This document shows, one piece after another, positions 26,111-55,700 of a stretch of DNA of 64,000 nucleotides. The notes beneath the pieces were generated by a model. That model made no database searches and was not told the DNA's origin. It worked only from the letters and a program-made list of their open reading frames with translations. Within the stretch, counting starts at the first letter, position 1, and each line of letters begins with the position of its first letter. The position numbers and the translations under genes were made by a program. The stretch is from Stichopus chloronotus (taxonomy: Eukaryota > Echinodermata > Holothuroidea > Aspidochirotida > Stichopodidae): positions 31,710,769 to 31,774,768 of the forward strand of contig CM037836.1 of the NCBI GenBank assembly GCA_021234535.1. The letters are read 5' to 3'.

Positions 26111-26439
26111 GTGTCCTGGGTCTGAAGACTCTGCTGAGAAAGTAGAATCCTTTTTTGCCATACAATAGTGGTAGGTGTAGCTTACAAGAGCCATTTCATT
26201 GTAAATGTTGTATATTGAATTCATGGAACCGTAATGCTTTTTGCATTCTGTTTTTTTTTTTCTGTCAATTCTCATACTGAATTCTGGCAATTCTCATACA
26301 GCGTGCTGAATTAGTCCACTTTCCTTACTCAACAGACTTTCCCATGCTTTCTTTTTGTGAGGCTCTCGAGTGTACTCGGTAACTTTCACTAAAATACGGA
26401 CAGTAAACTTGTAGGCTAAACTACAACAAATTTTTACAT

Positions 26440-26720
26440 GCAACGTGCTCTGTGAAAAGTAACGTGTGACCTCTTTAAGGCTTCCCTGAACATTTAGCTC
26501 TCGAGCTGTAGCGAACTAATTACACCTGTAATATTTGCAAGGTCGTTTTTAATACGCCAACTCCATTGCTTTGTTATTGTTAAAGGTTTATCATCGTGTC
26601 ATTATGCGCGAGGTATATCACAACCCCTGGGATTATTGCGCTCACGACCTCATTTTGTCCGTTACGCCTCTTTGAGCTGCTCTCCGTGGATTCTTTCCTC
26701 TGTATGTGCTGCTTATAGTT
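26440..26720. promoter_or_regulatory. Candidate enhancer island upstream of COUP-TF
   Basis: Repeat-free complex sequence with TAATTA next to CACCTG (about 26518-26528), a SOX-like CTTTGTTATTGTT (about 26568-26580), TGACCTC (26467-26473), and CG-containing words (GCGCGAGG, GCGCTCACGACC). It lies just before the candidate alternative exon. Conservation in a related genome would decide. Confidence 0.2.
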
Positions 26721-26860
26721 GAAAATTTAGAATCAAGGAATATTTCAGTGTTAAGTATACATTAAGTGCACGTTGGAAAATAAATGTGTTATATTCAGTC
26801 GCATCAGGACGCAGAGCAAAGTTCAATTACTAAATTAAACAGTTTCTTGAAAATAAAACA

Positions 26861-27059
26861 CAGAGCCGCTACGAGAAATCATGAATTGCAATAAAACCGT
26901 AACTGTCAGGAAAAAGGCTAGAGTTCAGCCTGTGGCAGCAGCGGCAGCAGCGATGAACAACCCTCACTGTCGTCTGCCGATCGCTTTACTTCATTTGTAA
27001 CGTGAGAATGAAGTCGTTCTGTGCATTTTCTCTACATTGTTTGGACACTGCCGTTACAG
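26861..27059 (+). other. Candidate alternative first exon of COUP-TF (no DNA-binding domain)
   Basis: A stretch with CAG/CGG-rich sequence ends at 27059 in a perfect donor, CAG|GTAAGT. The last ATG before it (27008) opens a frame of 17 codons (MKSFCAFSLHCLDTAVT) plus one base, so it is phase 1 and would join COUP-TF exon 2 in frame to continue [10 protein letters not shown] short upstream ORF of 15 codons precedes it. As established knowledge, human NR2F2 has alternative-first-exon isoforms that join at this same point and lack the zinc fingers. Splicing here is inference; the exon's 5' limit is arbitrary. It could instead belong to a non-coding RNA or be chance, since another perfect donor exists at 60954-60962. 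Confidence 0.25.
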
Positions 27060-27061
27060 GT

Positions 27062-30029
27062 AAGTTCGCGAAGTGTTTAAGGGATATCTTCTCAACGTTG
27101 GTGTTCTTAGTATCCGTTTTGTGTTTGTTTTAACGGGTCGGACTTGTCTGCACTGCATATACATACATGGCTTGAAACCGGTATTGAACTATTGATGTAG
27201 GAACAAAACGCAGGTGTTATCTTTTACACTTGAATGATATTTCTTATCGGGGATTGTAGATATTTACCCCCAAAAAAAACCTCAGGATTTGATTGGTTCT
27301 CAACGTCAGTGATTGGTGGCATACTTACTAGGAGTTACTTTCATCCGACCCAACTGACGACAGATTTTGGTGAAACCAAATGGGGTTCAGGTACACGTAA
27401 TAACAAATCTCTTCTGCGACAATCATTAGTGTGATAGGTTTAATTATACGTTTGACTAATATGTTGATACCTCAGGTTTATGTTCAGTGATTCAAGTGAA
27501 GATCAATGACTTTCGTTGACCTGACCTCATTTCCATTATATTAATACTCTAATAGTTTGTCTGTCGTCTTTACTGGTGAGGATTTGAACAAAAGTGAAAT
27601 GTTAAAGTTGGTGTAAGCCATTGGTAATGAAACAACAAGTGATCCCCTAAAAGTAATGAAAGCTCCTAATGGGAACTAGGACTCTTATCGTGCACTGCTA
27701 GTGGACTTACCCGGCTTAAAATATATCAAGGTTATCACAGCCAACGGATAACCGATACTTTGGATCTGTTCGGTCAGAGACAAAGGGATTAAAAATGTTT
27801 TTTTATTCGTTTCTTCCATTTCTTACCAATTGAATGTAAATGAAACACAGACATTATTTTATATACGGGTTGGGGTAGTTTTGGTGAGGTGGGGGGGGGG
27901 GACTTGTTGAAGGGGGTGGGATTCAGTCATCCAGTCCCTTACATATCTGAATCGCAATAACATTCGACACAAATGGTCTCTTTCGGATGTTTTTTTTTTG
28001 TCCTGGGGGTATCGTGTTTGTCGTTAATTCAATGACAGGTGTAAGTTGGTTAACATTTCACACTTCTCGATATGGAATAATGCATAGTTAAGCAAAACAA
28101 ATATAAATAAAATATATTTAAATATAAATGAGTAAATTTCGCCACTGCTACTCACTTACAGTGGTACCGTTTCTTCTGAACACCATTGTGGTGTACCTTC
28201 ATTCACATGTAGGCACTAGCAGTAAAACATGTATTCGAAGGGAGGTATAACACTTCATGTATCAACTTGGTTCTCACTTAGTAAGGAAATTGTCAAGTAA
28301 CTAATGTCCACCGCCATGAGAAGATCAGTGACAATCGTGCATCTGTGTGGGCAAATTACTTCAAGAGAAACTTTTAGTTTAGAAGGAAATATGGCGTTTA
28401 CAGTGCACCAACATGTCATACAAAGAAAACAGCATTTAACCACCATTGAGGCTCGTCAATAAGCATCTGCAAAAAGCACCGTCTCATCAAAATAATATGC
28501 ATAAGATGAGTTGTATAGAAGATGCATCGTTTGAAAGTCCTTGTGAAGAATTCAAATAAAATAGGCTAACTGAATTTCCATCTTTGGGAAATTTAATTTG
28601 TTTGAAAAGAAGGACACCACCCTGCCTCATTTTGAGTAAACTTGTCATTTGGTGTTCTCAAATACTGGGTTGTAAAGGGTGTACTAGGCACATAATTTCC
28701 TTCTGTAATACAAACGCACTATTTACCGGTAAGGACAATGTCTTCAGTTGAGAATATAGGACCTATCCTTAACCAGGCGGGGGGGGGGGGGTGGCAAGGG
28801 GGATCTCACCAGGGAGTTTTTGCATCAGGTTTGAATGGCATTTCCCTTCTCTGCACCCGGGTTGAAAATTTAGCCTTCGGTTTGAGAAAAAGGACATCAG
28901 GTGGGAAACAGCAAGATATAGGAATAACTGCAATGAATAATCGATACAATCGAATACAACGAAATTTGTAAAGCTAATGATTGGTATGATTGGTTTAAGC
29001 ATATGCCCACACACAGGATAGACTATCCCATTGCGTTCCAAAATCATATATCATTTCTTTTTTTCGACACCGTGAAATTCGCGATACTCGACACTCTCTA
29101 TCGATGTAGTTGGTCCACTCGGTTTGAGGAAAACGCTGCCCGGAAACCTGCTTTAACATTTGCTATTTTAAGTTTCTTCACCTTAAGCCACGCTCCATCG
29201 TTCCTGGACTTCCCCCAGTCATTAAGTTAGCTTCCTGCTCTTCCTTTACGGCTAAAGATGATGATGATGCAAGCTTACCATACACGTGACCTCATATATG
29301 AAATTAATGTTGTTACTATGTGAGCAATATGAACTGAGAAAAAACACCAGTGCGTATAGACGGCTACTTTTCTTTGTTTTATTTCTTACCTCTTCCGTCT
29401 TAATGTAATCTGCTTAAATCAATATAATATTACGGCAATCAATGTCAAATCGAGTATTAATTTGACTTTTTCCTATTTGGACTGTGGTCATTTGGCCATA
29501 ACGTAGATATAGGCCGTGTCAGAAAGGTTGCAGAAGATGAAGGTGAAGTTTCTATCCCTTTGCATCCTTGATTAGACATTGCCGCAGGATTTGTTTATTT
29601 GCTGTATTAACGCATTGTTAAAGAAATACTTTAATCTTTTCTTTTCCTCTTATTTTAGAAGAAGTGGATGATGGAGCGATAGTTGAAGGTCGTATTTGAT
29701 TTGTTCATTGTAGTTATCAAGAAGGTTACAACATCGTTCACCTGCGACAAAGTTTTATATTCATTCAGTTTGAGGGATCAAGAAGGATTCTCAATCTAGG
29801 ACTTTAAGAATTCACTCTAGATAAATCTCTCTATTTCAAATGAATAATTGAACAAACGAAAAAATATGACATAGATGAAAATGAAAGCCAAACAAAACAA
29901 TGAAAGCGAGCATTAACTGAACTTGTGTCTTGATATTCGACAGTGAAATTCTTAAGTTATTTTCTTCCAAATTTGTCGTTGAAGAATGGGAGAAAAATTA
30001 CTTCAAACTATTTACGAAATCTGATTTAA
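27062..30029. other. Intergenic DNA (or leader intron if the 27 kb exon is real)
   Basis: Two poly-G tracts (27891, 28779). No coding sequence recognised. Confidence 0.45.
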
Positions 30030-30650
30030 GTGATTGCGTGCGTACGCAAAAAGTAAAAACATTGCAATTTCATGTCCAAAGTTTGTAAGACTTTGATTTT
30101 CACCATTCTGACAATTTGGGAAAGTAAATAGATTGCAGGTGGATAATTCTGCCGTATGATTTCAAGTACTTGTAACGTAACAATAAAAAATGTAAAATAC
30201 GATAATGACAGTTTTCATTCAAGTCAATACTCTTTGAACAAGCCAATGGGAAGTATACTAGTACTGAATATTCAGTCAGTCAAAACAACTCAGGATCACT
30301 GACGCCACAAAGATGGGATCAGTTTGTACGTTATTTGTAAATACATTGCTTCCTTTCACCAAATACCTATAAAGTGCCGATCCCGACGACTTGAGTAGTA
30401 TGTTATTGATACACCTACTGTTGCACATTGCACATTCATTACGTAGGCTGCCATGGTAAGAGCCGGTAATGTTCAAATATAATTACTGTTTTTATGCCAG
30501 TCTGCTTTTCAAAGTAATCACTGTCATTTTCGTTTATTGAAAGACGTAGTCCGCCCATGTGCAAGTTCGTGTGTACATTTAAAAATAAAGCAAAAAGTGC
30601 AGATCAAGTGTAATCTTATCTTCCTGGTGTTTCAGTACACGCGCAATCAC
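30030..30650 (+). repeat. MITE family 2, full copy with TTAA ends
   Basis: Left end GTGATTGCGTGCGTAC and complement of right end GTGATTGCGCGTGTAC are inverted repeats, flanked on both sides by TTTAA. No transposase ORF. The first ~430 bp align with 18780-19160 (shared CAAGCCAATGGGAAGTA, TGTAAAATACGATA, GATCACTGACG). Confidence 0.75.
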
Positions 30651-31092
30651 TTTAAGTGACGAACGCATGGAAAATGGAAAGTAGAAAAGAAATATCGACT
30701 AGAGGAGTTTGGTAAAAAGTGAAGACGCATGTTCAAACTTAGCCTTGTTTGGATGTTTTACCTGATAATGAACGACTATCGGGTGTGATTGTGTATTATT
30801 CAAGTTAAACACTTGTTCGTTAACGTCCCCATCAAAGTTACTAATGTGAACAATCATCAATGAAAATACCCCAGGTGTGATTTTACTTTACTGTCACATG
30901 AGGTCACTCATCCAATCCGGCCTGATGATGGAAAACTGCAACTGAAATTTGTGGTCAATATGCAAATATGACGATGTGAAGTCACTCTTGTTTCTTCAAG
31001 TTCATTTCTGGTGCATGAAAAGTGTAATAAAGTTAAAAACATGAATCAAAATACAAACACCGGACGTAAGGCCAGTTATGATATTCTTACTG

Positions 31093-31455
31093 TTAAAGAG
31101 GCACATTGACTTGATTTGTGAAATTCACTAAATTTTCATGAACCTGTCAAGTTTCCTTGACGTACTAATGACAAACGGTCAAATTGAGAGGAGTCCCATG
31201 TGTAAAATACAAAGCAACATTAATGAGTAATGAACAGTTCAATTTGATTTTGAAAATTCGTGAACAGACACTTTTGACATTAGTACTTATAGATGCACAC
31301 AGCCATTGTAAGTCAGAGTCCAAAATTTAAAAACAAATGATAGTCCTCTACGCTACTGTGTGTGACTACGTATTCTGATTTTAAGGATTCCTATGTGTTT
31401 GTCCCCTTCACAATAATCACAAACTTATCGGTGTCAACTCAATGAGCCCCTTTAA
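31093..31455 (-). repeat. MITE family 1, copy 5
   Basis: Bounded by TTAA at 31093-31096 and 31452-31455, with inner ends AGAGGCACATTGACTTG and CAACTCAATGAGCCCC. Aligns end to end with the complement of copy 1. It is the copy closest to the COUP-TF promoter, about 1 kb upstream of the motif cluster. Confidence 0.82.
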
Positions 31456-32459
31456 ATTACTTTTGGCTACGTTACTCTCAGAGAACCTTCACCCGTGGAA
31501 AGGTGAAAAGTCACGGATTTTTCACCTTTTTGTTGTTGCTATTTTTGGCTTTTCTATAAGTTCTTTAGCTTCACGGTCCATGTTGTATTCTTGGATTTGC
31601 CGATAAGTACCATCACCAACTAAAAGCCACAAATTTGAATGTAAGGAGTCTTAATAGGAACGATTGTGACCGTGTTTGCGGAATCTTATGTTTGGTGTTT
31701 ATTTATTTTAATGATTTATCCAAATATTTTATAGGTCTCTTCCGTTGTTTTATGTCCTGCCGTAACTCTTTTGAGCGTTTAACTGCACCAGATATGATTC
31801 CCAACAAGTTGTGTGAACAGTCATTCAGTAGCAACTAGAGGTCATGAACCTCTTTAGTTTATCCCTTAGCCATTGTATCAATGGACCTGAGAGCATAGAA
31901 AAATCAACTGACGTCTTTATTTTGTGAACACAGCCTTGCTTACTCACCCTCATGTAACCTAATGATAGTTTGAATAAGGGGGTTGTTTTTTTTTCAGTCT
32001 CCCTGACTTGTATGAACATTTTATTTGCTCCAAGTAAACTGACGCTAATAAACTGGTGAAGACCAGGAAGCTCCGATTTTTACTCAAGTGTGGACATCAA
32101 TCGACAAAATCTTTGTTTTCACGTCTATCTGTTATTGTAGTATGTAATCGTAAGCCGTAAAAAGTAAAAGCAATGTCCCCTCTGCAGATGATCTTAAAGA
32201 ACTTCTATGTAAAATGCATTAAAACAAGATATTTCTCACGTTCACTCTGTGTCAGTATCGCTACGATGTTGGACTGCTAAACATTCTTTTGTAAGTCCAT
32301 TTGCTTTTCCTGTTTAAAACCCTGTCGAAAGCTGGTGGTCAGTTTCGCACAACCTTCCACTCTTTCTGGAGCAAGACTCTGGTAAAAATGGAGATAGTAA
32401 TGCACTCGGTTAAATCTTATCTCAATTTCGAACAGACTCTCTCGTTTTGCAACCTTGCC
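31456..32459. other. Intergenic DNA upstream of the promoter cluster
   Basis: No gene or repeat recognised; short random frames only. Confidence 0.5.
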
Positions 32460-32640
32460 TGAAGTCGTTTACGCGCCAGTTTCAGCCAACCAATCAAATA
32501 GCTGAAACCAATTTCAGTTTACACGATTGCTCAGTGTCTGTGTCCGCCCCTCGCGCCTAATCAATCAACTACCAACCTCCTGAACTTCACCTGACACATA
32601 TAACCAAATATGGATATTGTTACCGTGGTAACGGTCGGTG
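32460..32640 (+). promoter_or_regulatory. Promoter-like motif cluster upstream of COUP-TF
   Basis: Contains two CCAAT boxes (32490-32494, 32508-32512) between inverted TTTCAGC and GCTGAAA, a GC-box-like CCGCCCC (about 32543-32549), a PBX-type ATCAATCA (32560-32567), a perfect CArG box CCAAATATGG (32604-32613) and, six bases on, a perfect palindrome GTTACCGTGGTAAC (32619-32632) matching the RFX X-box. No clear TATA box. It is about 0.9-1.1 kb before the start codon, in a stretch visibly richer in G and C than its surroundings. Motif matches are seen directly; promoter function and the transcription start are inferred. Confidence 0.5.
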
Positions 32641-33534
32641 AACGCTTTAGTAGTGTCAGAGTTCAGTATAAACAAGCCACAACGTTACGCCCCGTGTCTG
32701 AGCGACAAGTGCACAGGTCTGTATCACTCCGCATCACTGGTTGCCCTGGACGTCATAGTATGCCAGCCAGACGCGCTGTTTAGTTACCGGTCTATTCACC
32801 GTGAACTTGGGGTTAACCAAATGAATAACCTCGCACTGTTGTTAGGTAGCTAGAAGCATTTTGACTCTAACACCTGAATGTCGTGTTTTCCGATTGCCCC
32901 ACGAGTAGGTTATTTTTTGAGCTGTTCAAGCCAGCCGGTTTCTTAGGTAGTTGTTGTCGTCAGGTGTGATAAGGTTATAGAACACACAGACTGCGTATGT
33001 GACACGGAGTCAGTGTGATACGCATTGAATTATTCTGGAAGCTAATGTTGCCATTTGCTAGTTGGGGTCGACCTTTGCTTGGCGTATTGTGATCTTGGTG
33101 TTCAAGTTTATCTCTGTGACTTCCAGACACTCTGGAATGCACTGCAGCCAGTCCTGTTTGCTTTGTGTTGAACATCATAAGGTGCGCGGGCATACAATAG
33201 ACGATGTGTTTATTGTACTGAGGTGGATTATATTTCCGTTTCCATTGAAATTTTATTCTACTCTGGATTGGAGAAAAATATCTGATCTATTGTGATGGCA
33301 GAGTAAAGCTGCAATGCAAACACCCTTGCGAAATAATTTTCGTGGTGATTGCTTGTTTAATATTTTTCTTTTTCTCTATTTTCTTTCATGTGATGTCGGA
33401 TCGTGTTATTCCGCCGTTTCCAACCATTCTGAAAAAAACGCGACCTTTTGCTCTGTCTTTTTTTTTTTGCCTTTGGGACGTTTGTATGTAACGGAGTAGT
33501 CACACGCTGACCCACCGTACTTCCGCCGGCAACA
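32641..33534 (+). other. Probable 5' leader / proximal upstream region of COUP-TF
   Basis: Non-coding for the receptor. If transcription starts near the cluster at 32.5-32.6 kb, the leader contains upstream ORFs, including a 61-codon one beginning with ATG at 33314 and ending 33499, 35 nt before the receptor ATG. The stop TGA 33508-33510 is in frame with the receptor and closes the frame upstream. A pyrimidine-rich stretch at about 33450-33471 could also serve a splice acceptor, so an untranslated upstream exon is possible. Confidence 0.45.
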
Positions 33535-51895
<18,361 letters not shown>

Positions 51896-52337
51896 AGACC
51901 TTCAGCTGCAATTGATTGCGGTCCATTGTCATGCAATAAAGGCCCCGGTCGTTGCTGACCACTTCCAGGCTGCTCCAGTCAAATTTCCATCCCTGGTGCT
52001 GTTGAAGATGGTGGTGCTGCTGTCTGTAGTGATATGCCCAACTTGGAGACATACTTGAAGCTGCAGTTCCTTAGAAAAAGCTGCTTTAAAATGACGAAGG
52101 TAGGCATCAAAGTCGCTGACTGGTAAGTGAAACACATTCGGATGCGGTGTATAATTCGAAGAATCAGCAGTTTTTATCTGTCAGTTGGGTGGGTGTTATT
52201 GCCCAAGGACAAGAAGATCGGGCTTTGTCGATTTGTAACAGTTTTGTTTTCTTTCGGGAATGTGTTTTACATTGTTTCACTATTGTGGAAGCACTGCTCA
52301 AATGCAATCCCTTGCCAGTTCTAATATGCTAAATAAA
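51896..52337 (+). other. NR2F: Probable 3' UTR of COUP-TF
   Basis: Directly follows the stop codon. The first AATAAA is at 52332-52337, followed by a T/G-rich stretch (about 52360-52380) that would suit cleavage and polyadenylation. A second AATAAA is at 52783-52788 and could end a longer transcript. ORFs here in other frames or on the other strand look random. Confidence 0.5.
52332..52337 (+). terminator. Candidate polyadenylation signal AATAAA
   Basis: Canonical hexamer 437 nt after the receptor stop codon, with TCTGTTGGG and a T run downstream as a possible U/GU-rich element. A further hexamer at 52783-52788 lacks an equally clear downstream element. Confidence 0.45.
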
Positions 52338-52788
52338 CATTGCTTGAATTCATATAGTTTCTGTTGGGAATTTTTTTCAGAGAGATTCTGCAAAGGGGAA
52401 CTTTATCTTCCATTTTCTGCACATAATCATGTAGTATGTTGAAATGTGTGTGAACAAGCTTTGCTCTAAAAATTTGCTTTTTTATATTACATTATAGTGT
52501 CCGGAAAATTTTCATGCAACTTCTTTCCCCGAGACTTTATCTTTTGCTGTCTTCATTGCCATTGTAGGTGGGGACTGGGAGAAGTTGAAACATACTTCCT
52601 TGAAATCAATGCAATGCATGAGATTAATGAGAAAGTTCCCCTGGAATTAATTCGTTGTCTTCTTTTCCCCGTAGTATATCATCATAAAACGGCAGCTGAA
52701 TGCAGTTCGCATATAATCACAAGAAAAATGAGAAAAAAATAATTATGCCAATCAATATGGTGCCAAACATATAAGAAACTGAAATAAA

Positions 52789-55700
52789 GCCTGAAATATT
52801 GTAAAACAACTAATCATAAACTGATCGATGAAACTGATAGTTTGAAGTCGGTATCGGTACTTACATAGTAGCTTTAAGAATCCTTATTAAGTTTGGAAGG
52901 ATGATCATGTCAACTAAATATAGAGAGGAGTTCAATTTTAGTATTTGAATACATTTGAAATGTTCCCAAAGCATCAGAAATTGTAACGATTTTGATTTTA
53001 GATTGCCATCAGCTGTTTACAATATTTACGTATGTAACGGAATTTTGCACTACCTTGCCATGTTGTTTCGTCAGTACTTCGTTTTATATGTTAAGTCTAG
53101 CGCACTCTATAAAATGAGTTCATGCTTGAATATTTCGCTAACTCCTCAAAGACTGACGTCATACAATCTTATGCAACGGTAGATCAAATCGGTGCGTGCT
53201 GCAAAAACTTTCCTTTTTCTGCAGTTGTAGTTCTGCCTAGCACAGAAATAATTTATATACATACATGTGCGCGTAATCATGTTAAGTGAATCATGCTGTG
53301 TGCGTTGCATATATATGATATATATATAAATGATTTACTCTGAGAAATATAATATATGTGTATATAGGATATGTGTTTATATAAACGTGTACATACGACA
53401 AAAAGACATATCTTTCATATATTTGTACGTTCATATACGTTCATGCTTTTATTACCGATTTTAAAGGGCTAGGAGTTTTCGCGTAAATCATTAAAATAAA
53501 CATAGTCACTTTCGTGTATTGCTGCATTCATATATATGGCATTAAATCATCGTGAAAACTCATATCGTGGAGTACTTACAGGAAAGGATCATGTTTGTCT
53601 ACCTAATTTCCATTAACTGAGAGGATGTCTTTAAGTATATAAGAAATGAGTGTGAGGTGTTTGGATGAAGGTGGTTTCTGGTCTCTATTGCTTCTCTTAG
53701 CAACAAACATAACATGGTCCACAAGATACAATACAATGTGCCAAAGTGTCCTGCCAAATATTCAAACGAACAAGAACTTATATATTTTCTTTCTGCATGA
53801 AGTCGTAGTGAATTATATGATTGAACTGATACCGATATGGCTGAATTAGTAAACCCGTTACTCTGTACCCTAATTCTGTGTTGGAAAGAAGTTTGTCTCT
53901 CATCAGAGTATACCTGAAAGGGAAATAAGGCTTTTTGTTTTACAGACAAAAATCGTATTGTTAAAACCAATATTCATGGACACAGAAGAAAAGATTATTC
54001 AAAGTAACTCGGACAGTAGCCTTCTTTTTAAGCAGTAAGTTCGTTACAGATAGAAATGTAGTTATTTGTTACTCAAGAATATCTTGTTCACCCAAACTTT
54101 AAAAAATTCAGTGATGCATCGTGCGTATCTTACCATGTGCATAATGTTTTTAGGACCTGGAGCTATTGCTTGATGTTTACTGGTGAAACTGAATGGTTTA
54201 AAACTGATCGAAGCAATTTTCGTTGTATGCCATATGTGGTGCATTTTAGATGTTTTTTTTTCTTCCCTCTAACATTACAATTAATGCTGTGCCAGAGGAG
54301 TGATGGGTATGTTATCATTATACCAGATGTCTTCATCAAAAAGGATGGCCGCAGTCAATTTTGGAGACCTTTCTGCGTTTGTTTTGATGAAAGCCAAACA
54401 GGTGGTGTCATGATTTTCCTTTCAACGTTGCCATGGCAATGTTCAAAAAGACTCACTCTTTTACATTCATCTGAGTAGTTGACGTCATAGATGCATTGAG
54501 TATCCACCAAAGTCATTGCAAAACACGGCATTCATTAGTATGCCTGTAGATGGAATAATTACTATTTTAATTGCTACATTATCGTTGTGAAGTTTGATTG
54601 TTTTCTGTTTTTCTTTATTTGATGTGTAGAAGTAATAATTATGATGATAACAATAATATATGTGCCATAGTTTGCATGCGCCCATCTTATACTAAAGTCA
54701 TTCCGTATCGCTATTTTTTTTTTTGTATCTACTGATGTAATTTCTCTTTTCTTGCCTTTTCATTTGTGATTCGAAATGCTTGTTAAATCCACTTTTATAT
54801 TTATTTCGAATATATTTTAGTTATTTGACATTTTCAGTAAGGAAATGCTCCAGTCAATGCTACATTCTCTGGCCTGGTCTTTTTCCTTTTTTTTTACATC
54901 AACTCATTGGCTAGCAGATGATAACAATGTACCTATCTGAAATAATAACAGAGGTTTATACTTACTGTGTAAAATACGAAAACGTTGCTTGTTTTGACCT
55001 TTCGAACGATTCTATCAGATCTTAGTGAATGAAACCGCAGCCTAAACTACTATCACAAGCAATATTTTGCCGTCAATATTCCTAGCAGTAGTAACGTCTG
55101 TCATATTGTTATGTGAAACATTTATGTACTCCTAATTCAAACTCCTAAAAGAACAAAATCAGCGGTGTGATACAATGTTTAATTGCCTCCAATTCATGCC
55201 AGATTTTTCAATAGTTGTGTTACATAATCAAAGCAAATCTATTCCGAAAAGAATGTTGGCTTCCGAATTATTCAGTTAAACTTGAAAATCTACACAATCG
55301 TTTTTTTCAGTAGATTTGGGTATGTACCTATGTCTACATATCAAATAAATAGATTCCTTTGGACAAGGCTTTTCGAAATTTTCTTTCAATGTGCGTATTA
55401 CATAAAAATTAATATTCGATGAATGAAAATAAGCGGAAGAATATGTTCGTTGGACGAAGGATTTTTCTGGACAAAACTTCACCTTTTGGATGAAAAATCT
55501 CATGACTGGCAGGAAAATATTAATAGCGACCTTAAGACCAAAGTTGGTTTATTGTTTGGTGATAATTTACACCTGTTACCTCTTCTCGAAAATTTATCTA
55601 TGTAATGTTCTATTTGCTTTGATGTAGTACTTCTTTACGCTAATGTTGAAACATTGCTATATCTAAAAGTTAAAATGTTTGCTGTCTGCAGTGGAAAAAT

